Positions 12,823-23,241 of a stretch of DNA of 64,000 nt are shown one piece after another. Below the pieces are notes generated by a model. That model was given only the letters and a program-made list of their open reading frames with translations, had not been told where the DNA came from and made no database searches. A program made the position numbers and the translations under genes. The DNA comes from Musa acuminata AAA Group (taxonomy: Eukaryota; Streptophyta; Magnoliopsida; Zingiberales; Musaceae): positions 23,889,501-23,953,500 of the forward strand of contig NC_088339.1 in assembly GCF_036884655.1 (NCBI RefSeq), given 5' to 3'. The first letter of the stretch is position 1, and every line of letters starts with the position of its first letter.

Positions 12823-14197
12823 TCAACCATAGCATCTGATAGGGTCATTGCACCCTTTTCTTGCAGATTGCTTCAGTCCTCTTCCACCACCTTTCTCTAG
12901 ATATTGCTGATGGTACTCTTCTGCTCTGTAAAATCTCTTTACTGGTAGAATCTCTGTCACAATCTTGTCCTGGATCTCATTCTGTTTCAGTTCCATAGAT
13001 TCCCTTGCCAATATAGCTTGTGCCTCACTATAGAAGTAGATCCCTGATCGATACTGTGTGCCAATATCATTTCCCTGCACAACATCATACATACATGCAC
13101 TGCATACCTTTTTCCCAAGTATATGACAATTATGTAAGGTTGGAGCTGGAAAATAGAATCAAAGGAAGGATCAATTAAGGTTCCTACGGTACAAGTTGCC
13201 AATATATGATCGACCTCCAAATCTGTCAACAACCATCTTGGATTGACTTGGTTCTGTCAACTCGATAAATGGTGATCTGAATCCAAGAATGCCCCCAAAA
13301 GAGTAGCCTAAGATTGATTGGTCAACGAATTGACTTGTTCTCCATGAATTCACTAATCAAATACTTTTTGGCCAAGTCAATTCAATCTTAACAGTTATAT
13401 CTAAAGCTATAAACACATGTATCATAACACACTCAAACTAAAATATCATCAATAGAATTAGAAGTCGATAATCAATCATATTACAGAAATCTTGATGCTT
13501 GGGGAGAAGAAGAAATCAGTTTTTGATTGCTGCTACAGATTGTTAGTTGACATTTTCGAAATTTGTCATATAAGATGTTGAAGCCCGATTATTGATGAGT
13601 CAATCAAATGCTCTAACACCAATTTAGGGTTTCTGATACGAAATTTCTTGATCGAAGTCTTGAACTCAAACTAAGGTAAGTGAGTCACCAAACTAGCATT
13701 TTAAGTGTGTAGATTGCATATCATCATCGATGAATCTCAAACATACGAAGAAGAAAGAGAAAAGAAGAAGAAGAAGAAGAAGATAAATATCAATGTAGAT
13801 CACGAACCACGGATGCATACGAGCGTTGAAATCACAAACAGATGGTGGCGACGGGCCAAAAACGAGCACGCACCTGGCGATCGAGGGTGGTGGGGTCATG
13901 ACGAGACCAGAAGAGGGCGAGGAGGGCGGGGTAGGGGCAGGCGGCGGGGTCGAAGTGCACCCGGACGACCTCGGCGTGGCCGGTGTCGCCGCCGCAGACG
14001 GCCCTGTAGGTGGGATCCGGGAGGTGGCCCTGCGAGTACCCCACCTCGGTCTTCACCACCCCTTCCAGGCGCTGGAAGGCCAGTTCCAGCCCCCAGAAGC
14101 ACCCCGCTGCAAATTGCGCTAGGTGGAGGCCGGGCTGTGCCGGCGAGTCTAGGTCCGATGCCAGAGCCGAGTTCGCACCCTCCGCCGTCGCCGCCAT
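12823..14197 (-). CDS. MSRA: Peptide methionine sulfoxide reductase A (MsrA), cytosolic type
   Basis: Two exons: 13874-14197 (108 codons) and 12823-13074 (83 codons plus stop), giving 191 aa. The join is phase 0, after the DRQ codons and before [11 protein letters not shown], exactly where plant MsrA genes carry this signature. The catalytic motif GCFWG is present with nucleophilic Cys33. The C-terminal CNDPIRCYG carries the recycling cysteines (Cys183, Cys189), and YHQQYL is the usual C-terminal box. The enzyme reduces methionine-S-sulfoxide in proteins using thioredoxin. No transit peptide is apparent, so a cytosolic location is inferred. The first exon is very GC-rich (monocot-like 5' GC gradient). 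The start is supported by a TATA box about 40 bp upstream. Its promoter is squeezed into the 386 bp before the ATG16 stop codon. Confidence 0.93.
13075..13873 (-). repeat. MsrA intron with GAA/TTC-rich microsatellite
   Basis: The 799-bp intron of MsrA has an AAG-type purine tract at about 13747-13784. The sequence around 13590-13640 has a weak resemblance to degraded retrotransposon primer-binding sequence but is too diverged to call. No coding content is seen on either strand. Confidence 0.45.
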
Positions 14198-14237
14198 TCT
14201 GCCCTTCTCGGGTGTCGAACGGGGTGGGTATGCGAGG

Positions 14238-14244
14238 CTTTATA
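14238..14244 (-). promoter_or_regulatory. TATA box of MsrA
   Basis: TATAAAG on the minus strand lies about 40 bp upstream of the MsrA start codon. This would give a short leader. It is the only TATA-like element in the interval between MsrA and ATG16 at a suitable distance. Confidence 0.45.
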
Positions 14245-14583
14245 GGAGCTGCCCCACGGGCTTGCGGGCTGTGGATTACTGTTCATATCGGTCAGTGGAA
14301 ATAATGGCATAACAATGATGTAATGCTATTGCCTAAAAATGGCCCATTATTATTCAACAATGAATATATATATATAAGTATTAAATCTCTATAAATACTA
14401 TATTTTTATTTCCACTTATCCCAGACAACTATTTTATGATGATGATGATTTCTATGTAGATCAGACAAAAATTCGAGATCAAGCCAAGAAATCACCGAGC
14501 AATCTCATCAACAACTGATCTAGACAACTTGGAGTTCAAAGATTGTAGAACAGCATTTACATTTCCCTATCAAGATTAATCCA

Positions 14584-17500
14584 TCAACACCATATACACA
14601 ACTTTCCATTCTTATCAGCAGAAGCTAGTGTGTTCCCCATCCCATTCCATGAGCACGAGAGGACCGGCGAAGAATGCCCTTCTAAAACGCTTAGCATGTT
14701 ATCCTTTACCCTCGACCATATGTAGATGAATCCATCAGCTGATCCAGCTGCGACAAAGTTCTCATCGGCACTGATACAAGACCTGCTCCAATTAGATGCG
14801 ACTCGGTTTCCATTGGCTTTGAACGTCCCACAAACTTCCAGTGTTCTCAAGTCGAATAAGTTATGCAAGTTATCCCTGCCGCTTGTCAGCACCAAGTTAC
14901 CACTTCGCGAGACACAGATTGATGTCACTGCCTGCGAATGAGCAGCTACTTCACTTACAGCTTTTCCCATTCTGCTGTCCCATATTCGCAGGTTCCCATC
15001 TACATGACCAGAGCAGAAGGTCAGTCCATCCATGCTGTATGAAAGGGCATTGCAGTTGCTCTGGAAGATGATGGTACTGGTGCAGTAGCCTTTCACTGGA
15101 TCCCAGACCTTCATGGTGTGATCATAAGCAGCACTCACTACACTGCGGCTGGAAACTTTGCTCGTGTCGACCGCACATACTTTGTCGGTGTGGCCAGTGA
15201 GAGTGTGCTGTACCTGACCAGAACTAGTTTGCCATACATATAGGTTGTTGGAGCTGCTGGCGGCAATGATAGATCTGTTGTCATGGGTAATTGCAAGATC
15301 AAGTACTGACCCAAGGCAACCATGAAGAGTAGAACTCAGCGTCCCAGATCTTGTATCCCAAACCTTGACTGTTCGGTCCTGACCGCCACTAATCAACATA
15401 TCCGAGTTGTGTTGGAACAGAATGGATCCACATCCACCATCATGGGCATGAATAGTATGCCTGCAAGAAGTTGGAATTGCTGATTCCACATGGTCTGCAT
15501 ATCCTGGTTCCATTTGGCGAACCACCCCATCAACTTGTTGCCTTGCAATATGTTCAGAGCTGGATGCCTTTAACTGTTGCATCAGCTCGTCATACAGTGA
15601 ATTAGCCTGCAACAATGAAAAAGGAAATTAAAGGTTGAAGATAACAACATGCAACCTCCCAGCCTAGAACCTCTCCTTGCATCTCAGAAGGATTTCATTC
15701 ACAATCTCAATTTCCTAGAGTTAACCGTCCCATAACTTTCAGGGCCGTGTAAGATTTGTTGGTAATGTAGTCATTAATTGAAGCAATTATGCAGATGTGC
15801 GAAAAGATAGAATAAAAAAGAATATTCAAGAATCATTAGGTACATAGCCCTGATAAAGGATAAAATATTACAGGAGAACTGTTTAAGATGGCGTACAAAT
15901 GTTCAAAGGATACCTACAGATGTCATGCATATACAAGGTGAATTGATTAGGATTAATGGTAGAAGGATTATGAATCCATATAACCTACCAAAATAGTTGA
16001 AAATTATGGCTTGTTAATTGTTATTATTGTAATACTTAAGGAAAGCTAGACAAATAAGTTGATCAACTAAGATATTAACACAAAAAAAACATATTAAAAT
16101 ATTAACACAAAAGATATTAACCCAATTAACATATATATACAAAAAAAAACACTAATAACAAATTTGATATACAATCTACATTAACACAAAACCAAGATAT
16201 TGTGCCTCGCATAGGCATAGTATTTAATTAAATATTTTGAGAAAGGTATATCTGAGAAAAACAAATCCTATCGATATGAAGTAGACAATCATTCATAAGG
16301 CTGGTAATGCAAATGACAAATCAAAAGGACCAAAAAGTTCCTTTAGTGCAAGCAATTATCACTAGAGGAATGTAAAGTACCTCATTCAGCTTTTCTGCAG
16401 TATTCATCTTCTCCAGCATCCAACGATCAATTAAATCCTTGTTCTCAGTTTCGGCTTTTTTCAACTTCAATCTAATCTCCTCATGTTGCAGTTTAAGTGA
16501 CTGGCTTTCACTCGTTAACAAATCCAAGGCTTGTGTCTTTTCATAGAGATCCTGCTTAAGTTGTAGGTTTTCTTCCCTGAAGTTTTTGGTTTTATGAAGT
16601 GAACATTAATTTTACTTTGCTCAATGAAGAGGCATTTAATTAAACATGTAAGATACCAGATGTATAAAAGGAAACCTTGCTTGAGAGATGTCATATTGCA
16701 AATTCCTGATCAATTCTTCTTTCTCTTGAACAAGAGCTTTAGATGTTCTGCACTCTGCAACTTCCACCACAAGCTGTTCAGACAACTGTGCATGAGCTTT
16801 GTAACAGTGTTGCAACTCCACTTCAAGGTTTTCAACTTTTTCCTTCCACTCTAATCCCTGCTAGAGGTTAATGCTTCACAATACAAGATACTCAATGAAG
16901 AAAGAAAAATAAGATTGCCATCAAAGAAAATATTTTTTTTCTTCAAGTCATCAACCACTGAATAGCCAACGTAGTGTAACATAGCAATAGAACAAGTGTC
17001 ATTTAAGATTAAATTCAATATGCTAGGTAGGACCTCATCAAGAATAATAGAATGGGTACAAAACCAGATCAATAATTCATGGCTAACGCTGGTAAAGATT
17101 ATCTCAGGACTATTGAATAATCTTATTAGTTATAATCTTATTTCCCAATGTATGTTGAGATGTTAACGCAAACTGACCAAAACATCCAGTTGGGACACTA
17201 CTGACTTGTATAAATATTGTGCCCAATGTATAACTAATAATCTTATTAGTTATAATATTATTTCCCAATGTATGTTGAGATGTTAACGCAAACTGACCAT
17301 AACATCCAGTTGGGACACTATTGACTTGTATAAATATTATGCCCAATGTATAACTAATAATCTTATTAGTTATAATATTATTTCCCAATGTATGTTGAGA
17401 TGTTAACGCAAACTGACCATAACATCCAGTTGGGACACTATTGACTTGTATAAATATTATGCCCAATGTATAACTAATAATCTTATTAGTTATAATCTTA

Positions 17501-18645
17501 TTTCCCAATGTATGTTGAGATGTTAATGCAAACTGACTATAACATCCAGTTGGGACACTACTGACTTGTATAAATATTATGCCCAATGTATAACTAATAA
17601 TCTTATTATTTATAATCTTATTTCCCAATGTATGTTGAGATGTTAACGCAAACCACCATAACATCCAGTTGGGACACTACTGACTTGTATAAATATTATG
17701 CCCCAATCTCTAACCAAAAAGCCCTGCCAGCAGTGCACTTCCTAACCTCATCCTCGATCCTTCCCACTCCTCTTCCTGACTCTCTCCAATTCCAACCAGC
17801 TAGTTATGAAAGATGTGAATATTGATATAAGCCCCTTGACAGACATAACTGAGATCGAGATGCCTATTCTAAGCTCATTCTCTGAAAGGTTGAGGTTGGT
17901 GGAGGTCAATCTCCATAAGGATTGCATTAGAGATATGATTTATGATGGATGGAGAGGTTAATGCAGTAAGACAAGATGACAAGAGTTTTTCCTGAAGATG
18001 AAAAAGAGATGAGGAAGCATGTGAGGTAGTTAAAGACAAACGCCTTCAATGAACAAGCAGGCGATGGAGTTGCAATAGCAAGAGATGTGCCATGCGAAAC
18101 TATTGTAGCCACATCTAAATCTTTTGAACTTTAAGTAGGTCAACGTGGGAAGCATCACATTAAATAAGCATCAGCTACCTATAGCCTAGAAACTAAGCAA
18201 TACATAAGCAAGAGTCTAATGCGATTTTGCACTATGTCAAAATCAAGAGTCTAATCACTTTTTGGTTTCAAAATTTGCCATTTTTAGGACAAAAATCAAA
18301 CACCCTTTGTGCATGTATACGTCAATTCCACGGAGTTCACATGCCTCTATAATTAGTACTAGTTATGATCTCATCGCTCAAATCTATATGAAGAACCAAA
18401 ATTAACAAGGGTTATCAACTAACAAACAACCAAAGGTACCTGGGCTACAAGGGGTCTGGAGAGGGCCTTAATAGCCGGAGCGTGGGCGCCTTCCTCGAGC
18501 AAATGCCGCTTCCGGAGGGCTCTGATGGCGCGCTTGATCGCCGCCCTCCCGACCTCATCCCGTCTCCTGGAGATCGGAAAATACTCACAAAAAACAGAAC
18601 TCTAACAAACAAAAAGCTACCGAACGGCTTGCGGTTTGCTTACAT
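14584..18645 (-). CDS. ATG16: Autophagy-related protein 16 (ATG16), WD40 protein
   Basis: Five coding exons: 18644-18645 (only AT of the start codon), 18440-18566, 16676-16857, 16381-16576 and 14584-15606. Total 1530 nt, 509 aa, about the family length. The N-terminus MRRDEVGRAAIKRAIRAL aligns residue for residue with the ATG5-binding helix of plant ATG16. It is followed by EEGAHAP and by a coiled coil (about residues 44-165, including KAETENKDLIDRWMLEKM). A WD40 propeller (about 215-509) carries repeats such as GHTDKVCAVD and GGQDRTVKVWD. ATG16 binds ATG5-ATG12 and directs ATG8 lipidation on the phagophore. The first-codon split is inferred: GAGAGAT is followed by a strong donor GTAAGC, and joining to the acceptor CTCCAG gives AT+G. 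Without it the conserved frame has no ATG. The next-to-last intron before the coiled coil holds a 120-bp repeat array. Confidence 0.92.
17117..17703. repeat. Minisatellite, five copies of a 120-bp unit, in an ATG16 intron
   Basis: Units begin near 17117, 17237, 17357, 17477 and 17597. The first four are exactly 120 bp and nearly identical. The fifth is slightly truncated, with a small deletion near 17653. Each unit contains TATAAATATT and CCAGTTGGGACACTA. Because 120 is a multiple of three, one minus-strand frame stays open through 184 codons as a 40-residue repeat. I regard that as a consequence of the period, not as a gene. Confidence 0.9.
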
Positions 18646-18903
18646 CTCTCCAAGGCTAAGCTTCGAAAGAAAATCTCGTAGCTTTGGGGCGTCGCTTCCT
18701 CGATTTCTTCCTTGGCGTTCTTCGCTCCGAGTCGATGCGTAGAAAGGTGGGAAAGAAGAGACCGAGGTGAGGCGAAGGTTTCTCGACACGGGTTTGACTT
18801 ACAAAGCCGAGCCGATCCGAACCGGCCCAATCAAGGCCCCATCGGAGCCCAAATTCTGGGTTGGATCTGATTAGACTCGACCGCCTCCTCAATCCAGACC
18901 AAT

Positions 18904-18927
18904 AATATATATATATATATATATATA
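18904..18927. repeat. TA microsatellite
   Basis: About twelve TA dinucleotides between ATG16 and SOBIR1. Likely polymorphic; no other function is visible. Confidence 0.9.
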
Positions 18928-19264
18928 CTTCATTTTCCTCACTAAACGTGTGATTTTTCGTGAAGGTAGACTTGGAAATCAACAATTCTCATCGGATCAA
19001 ATTAACAAGCTTAATCTATTGCTTTGGACTTAGTCTCATGCGGTGATCATTTCGAATATATCTCTTTTTTTTTCCTTAATTATCAATCGTCACAAGCAGA
19101 CATAGTGATGACCACTGTCTCTAATAGTTTAAGTTCCACAAGATAATAAGTTAATAGGTTGGTTATCTCGTTTGATTGGATCGTTATATTAATGGACACA
19201 TGATTTAATTTAAGCTTAAAACAATTTGCGATTAGTATGTGAGTATGAATTGTCAGATTTCACG

Positions 19265-19595
19265 GTCAAGAAGAAAGTAGAGTCAGGAACTTAAGTGGGA
19301 ACGCACAAGATCATGGTGACTCGAACTGGCACACCGTTGACGGTGACTTCAACCACCGTTCCGCGGCCGTCCGATGGAACTCAGAAGGTCGCCGTAGACC
19401 AGTCAAACAGTGCTGAAACAAAACGTGACCCACGATATCTACGCACCCCTGCTGGTTCAGGCAACGGCGAAGCCACAGGAGGAGGAGGGCCCACGTCTAT
19501 TGCTTTAAGAGGTGGGCGGGGCGAAGAAGGCAAGTAACTTCGACGTGGCTTCCTTTGACCACAAAAGACTTCGTGTTCTGGGTCAAATGTTGACT
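19265..19595. promoter_or_regulatory. W-box cluster upstream of SOBIR1
   Basis: Six TTGAC cores lie in 331 bp: 19265-19269 (-), 19337-19341 (+), 19402-19406 (-), 19555-19559 (+), 19582-19586 (-) and 19590-19594 (+). Five of them are full TTGAC[C/T] W boxes. WRKY factors bind this motif in defence promoters. The cluster ends about 165 bp before the SOBIR1 start codon. Confidence 0.5.
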
Positions 19596-19759
19596 TCCTG
19601 TACTCGCGTAGAAGTCTTGCTTCTGATCTCATCCGTCCGATTTCTGAGGACCAGCGGCCGCCACCGTTCAGCACCGGCCCCACCACCCCTAGTTTCCACA
19701 TCACCTGTCCCATTTATTCCACCACTTCGCTCTCGTACACGGCTCATCGAGCCAGCGCC

Positions 19760-21670
19760 ATGGCGGGAGCGTCCGTCCCAATTCGACCATTCTTCCTCCT
19801 CCTCCTCCTCCTCCTCGCCTCCATCTCCGCCGTCAGTTCCTCTGACGGCTCAGGCCCCCTCCTCCGAGTGCTCTCTGACCTCGGCCTAACCACCCGGGGG
19901 CTCGACCACCCTTGTCGCCACCCTGGCGTCACGTGCGAGGCCGGCGCCGCCGCCGTCCGCGTCTCGCTCCCCTCCCACCGCCTCACTGGCTCCCTCTCAG
20001 CCGCAGTCGGTAACCTTCCCTCCCTCCGCCAGCTTGATCTTCCCAACAACGGCCTCGCTGGCTCCCTCCCCCGCGAGCTCGCCCTGTGCCGCGCCCTCCG
20101 CGTCCTCGACCTCCACCGCAACCGCATCTCCGGTTGCGTCCCCCGCGAGATCTCCGCACTCGCCGACCTCCGCGTCCTCGACCTTTCCGACAACCGCCTC
20201 TCCGGCGACCTCTCCTTCCTCGCTCTCCTCCCTAACCTCGAGCGCCTCTCCCTGTCCAACAACCTCTTCTCTGGCCGCGTTCCCCTGTCCCTCTCTGCCT
20301 CCAAGAAGCTTCGCTTCCTCGACCTCTCCGGCAACGTCGGCCTCTTCCATGGCGATCTCCCTTCTCGTCCGGCTTCTCGTCTCGCTCTCCGCCGGAGTCT
20401 TATCCCGAAGCGATATGTTTTAGCCGAGACCACCACCCCAGGGAATCAGAACTCCACCCGTGCCAAGAATTCAACCATCAGCACACCAGCTCCCGCTCCA
20501 TCCTCATCGTCGACAAACTCTTCCTCGTCGGGACACCACCGCCACCACAGTCGCAAGCGCCTCGTGAGGAACTGGATCGTGGGGTTCATCACGGGCTCGA
20601 TCACGGGCATCCTCTCCGGGGCCATCCTCTCCCTGCTCTTCCGGCTGTTGTTGAACTACATCCGCGGGAGGTACAAGAACCCTGGCGGCCCTTCCATCTT
20701 CAGCTCCAAGCACATCAGGAGCGCCGAGGATCTGGCCTTCCTGGAAAAAGACGACGGGCTCGCCGCCCTGGAGATCATCGGCCGGGGCGGGTGCGGCGAG
20801 GTCTACAAGGCCCAGCTACCCGCTGACCCCAAGAAGCCGGACCAGCCGGGCACGGTCATCGCCATCAAGAAGATCATAAAGCACAATCCCAACGGCGGCG
20901 AGCCGACCTCCGACGAGGAGAGCCGGCAGCTGGACAAGTGGATGCGCCAGATCCGATCGGAAATCCAGACCGTGGGCCACATCCGCCACCGCAACCTGCT
21001 GCCGTTGCTGGCCCACATGATCCGCCCCGACTGCCACTACCTCATCTACGAGTACATGAAGAACGGCAGCCTCGAGGGGGTGCTCCGCCAGGTGCGCGAC
21101 GGCGAGCGGGAGCTCGACTGGCTGACGAGGTACCGGGTGGCGCTCGGCGTCGCTGCCGGCCTCGAATACCTCCACGTCCACCACAAGCCCCAGATCATCC
21201 ACCGCGATCTCAAGCCGGCCAACATACTGCTGGACGACGACATGGAGGCGCGGATCGCGGACTTCGGGCTGGCCAAGGAGATGCCGGACGCCAACACCCA
21301 CATCACCGCCTCCAAGGTGGCAGGGACGCTGGGCTACATCTCGCCGGAGTACGGGCAGACGCTGCGGTTCACGGCCAAGTGCGACATATACAGCTTCGGG
21401 GTGATCCTGGCGGTGCTGGTGGTGGGGAGAATGCCGTCCGACAACTTCTTCCAGGACACCGATGAGATCAGCCTGGTGCGGTGGCTGAGGAACGTGATGA
21501 ACACGGGGAACCCGGTGGCGGCCGCCGTGGATCCCAAACTGCTGGGGAACGGGTACGAGGAGCAGATGCTGCTGGTGCTACGGATCGCCATCTTCTGCAC
21601 CATGGACGACCCCAAGGTGCGGCCAGACAGCAAGGAGGTGAGGACGATGCTGGCGCAGATCCAACACTAA
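19760..21670 (+). CDS. SOBIR1: LRR receptor-like kinase SOBIR1
   Basis: A single exon encodes 636 aa. Residues 1-27 are a Leu-rich signal peptide. The ectodomain (about 30-270) has a Cys pair, about five leucine-rich repeats (RVLDLHRNRISG, RVLDLSDNRLSG) and a Ser/Thr/Pro-rich juxtamembrane segment with N-glycosylation sites. The transmembrane helix (about 272-295) contains the small-residue GxxxGxxxG pattern known in SOBIR1. The kinase domain (about 335-636) has GRGGCGEVYK, the catalytic Lys in VIAIKK (about 370), HRD (481-483) and DFG (501-503), so it is an active RD kinase. SOBIR1 is the common co-receptor for LRR receptor-like proteins in cell-surface immunity and cell-death control. The signature MRQIRSEI-TVGHIRHRNLLPLLAH identifies it. 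The gene is intronless and strongly GC-rich, which explains the many long shadow frames over it. W boxes lie upstream. Confidence 0.95.
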   Translation: MAGASVPIRPFFLLLLLLLASISAVSSSDGSGPLLRVLSDLGLTTRGLDHPCRHPGVTCEAGAAAVRVSLPSHRLTGSLSAAVGNLPSLRQLDLPNNGLAGSLPRELALCRALRVLDLHRNRISGCVPREISALADLRVLDLSDNRLSGDLSFLALLPNLERLSLSNNLFSGRVPLSLSASKKLRFLDLSGNVGLFHGDLPSRPASRLALRRSLIPKRYVLAETTTPGNQNSTRAKNSTISTPAPAPSSSSTNSSSSGHHRHHSRKRLVRNWIVGFITGSITGILSGAILSLLFRLLLNYIRGRYKNPGGPSIFSSKHIRSAEDLAFLEKDDGLAALEIIGRGGCGEVYKAQLPADPKKPDQPGTVIAIKKIIKHNPNGGEPTSDEESRQLDKWMRQIRSEIQTVGHIRHRNLLPLLAHMIRPDCHYLIYEYMKNGSLEGVLRQVRDGERELDWLTRYRVALGVAAGLEYLHVHHKPQIIHRDLKPANILLDDDMEARIADFGLAKEMPDANTHITASKVAGTLGYISPEYGQTLRFTAKCDIYSFGVILAVLVVGRMPSDNFFQDTDEISLVRWLRNVMNTGNPVAAAVDPKLLGNGYEEQMLLVLRIAIFCTMDDPKVRPDSKEVRTMLAQIQH

Positions 21671-23241
21671 CAGCCAAAGCCGTGCAGTAAATTGCCAGTT
21701 ATGTTGTCGTGAAGTCTCAGTTGTTTGCATGCATGCAGATCATGTATCTTTATCCACGTAAATTTTAGAAAGAAACACTATCACCATCTGATATGAGGTG
21801 AAAATTCCTGATATTTTCTTTTTGCTGAAAATAAGGAATCAAATCTAAATTCCACCAATCACTAAGAAGGATATTAATATATCAGTATATAATTCAATAC
21901 CAATATGATCAATTAGTAGAGCTACACATATTTATACTAGATTAGTTACATATTATCTCCTGTAATTAACTATATTTAGTATCTCGAATCTTATATTTTT
22001 AAAAATTACATTAAGATCTCTATATCCATAAAAATAAAATAGATAACCTTATTAATACAATAATTTTTAATTTTTTTAATTCTATAATATTATCTTTTTA
22101 ATTCTATATAAGAATCTAAATATTTTATTTTGATAAGTATAAGGATCCTAATATAATTTTTAAAAATATAAAAATTAAGATGTTAAAGATAACTAATTAC
22201 GAAGAATAGTTTATAATTAATTCTATCTTCAAGTATTATTAATTTTTTACATGAACAATCTCTTGTGACCTAAAATTACTCAACTATATGCTTAAAATAC
22301 TCGAAGCAATCGATCTCATTTACACTAGCAAAACAAAATTCACCAAGTTTTTCTGAGAGTCGGTATTCATAAAAACTAGTCATATCAAAACTGTGAGTTC
22401 ACATCAATTTCTGTCTTCTCATCTAAATGATATCAAGAAACTGGGCCATATCAAAACTTACCTTTGATTGTGAAACTGATACTATAGTAGGATATGAAGT
22501 AACCTGCCAAATGATCAATCACAATCACAACAACCATCTTAAGTTCTTGGTTGCCACTATGCACAAAGCTTGTGAAAGAAAAAGTGTAATCTATAACCCA
22601 CCATAAAAGTAGCCAGTCAGTCATTTATAACAGTTTTAATCCTAAATTTAGGAAGTGTACTATAATTATATGACCTGGCAAGCCATCTTCAGAGTTTTCA
22701 GGTGCTGTTCTCCAAGCTCCTTGCAGGGCACTGAACTCAAATGAGGAAAGAGGACTCTGTATTCTTAAAAAGTCTCTACCTGTGTGTGATGGTACTCTTA
22801 GAAAGTCTGAACCTGCATCATTACCTTAAACTGCTGTTAGTTTCTGTATAGAAATAAAATACAGTAGCACATTAAATCCTAACAGGAATAGGCATGTATC
22901 CAGTGAGGTTTTGTGATGATTATACTATTTGTTTCGTTCAGTTAAATATGAATTAATTTGATACAGAGGATAAAATTGTTTGACTAATTTACTTCAGTAT
23001 TGCAGTGTTTGGTACTGGTATTGTTATGTAATCAATTAAGAAAGTTGGTGTCATGTACAAACTAAAACTAAGAAAAAAGATGCTGATGGTGAACATAGAA
23101 CAATAGTAAAAGCATAAATTTATTGCTCCAAACATATTTGTCATGCTAGGGAACAATATTACCAGGATACCAAAAAAAGATAATGATGGTGACCAACGAA
23201 GCGATAGTATAAGCATATATTTATTGCTCCATACATATTAG
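21671..23241. other. AT-rich intergenic region with a tandem duplication at the GH5 3' end
   Basis: This lies between the convergent SOBIR1 and GH5 genes. At about 23074-23172 and 23173-23290 a roughly 100-bp unit is repeated in tandem. The second copy contains the last codons and stop of the GH5 gene. Near 22790-22830 a stretch (TACTCTTAGAAAGTCTGAAC and on to CCTGCATCAT) resembles the GH5 exon-4 acceptor region at 23738-23770, hinting at an older duplicated fragment. No intact gene is seen. Confidence 0.5.

Larger units (their letters stand above)
18646..19759. promoter_or_regulatory. Divergent upstream region between ATG16 and SOBIR1
   Basis: This 1.1-kb interval separates two head-to-head genes. 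It contains the ATG16 leader (18646-18830, GC-rich), a TA microsatellite at 18904-18927, an AT-rich middle, and a SOBIR1-proximal part (19265-19595) dense in W-box cores. Open frames of 80-125 codons here (for example 19512-19889) show no family features and overlap the SOBIR1 start in another frame. Confidence 0.55.

Noticed and set aside
13590..13615. Retrotransposon primer-site look-alike in the MsrA intron
   Set aside because: Only a loose match to the Met-tRNA primer complement, with no LTR boundary or second LTR.
13705..14304. 199-codon plus-strand frame opposite the MsrA first exon
   Set aside because: A Pro/Arg/Gly-rich chance frame in GC-rich DNA. The minus strand encodes a complete MsrA with catalytic residues.
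17110..17664. A 184-codon open frame with a 40-residue repeat on the minus strand
   Set aside because: It follows directly from a 120-bp minisatellite whose period is a multiple of three. It lies in an intron, has no start context, and its repeat has no known fold.
19744..20436. A 230-codon minus-strand frame, and 175- and 161-codon frames, over SOBIR1
   Set aside because: These are shadow frames of a GC-rich intronless gene. They are Arg-rich or Ala-rich and carry no domain, whereas the plus frame has a full LRR kinase.
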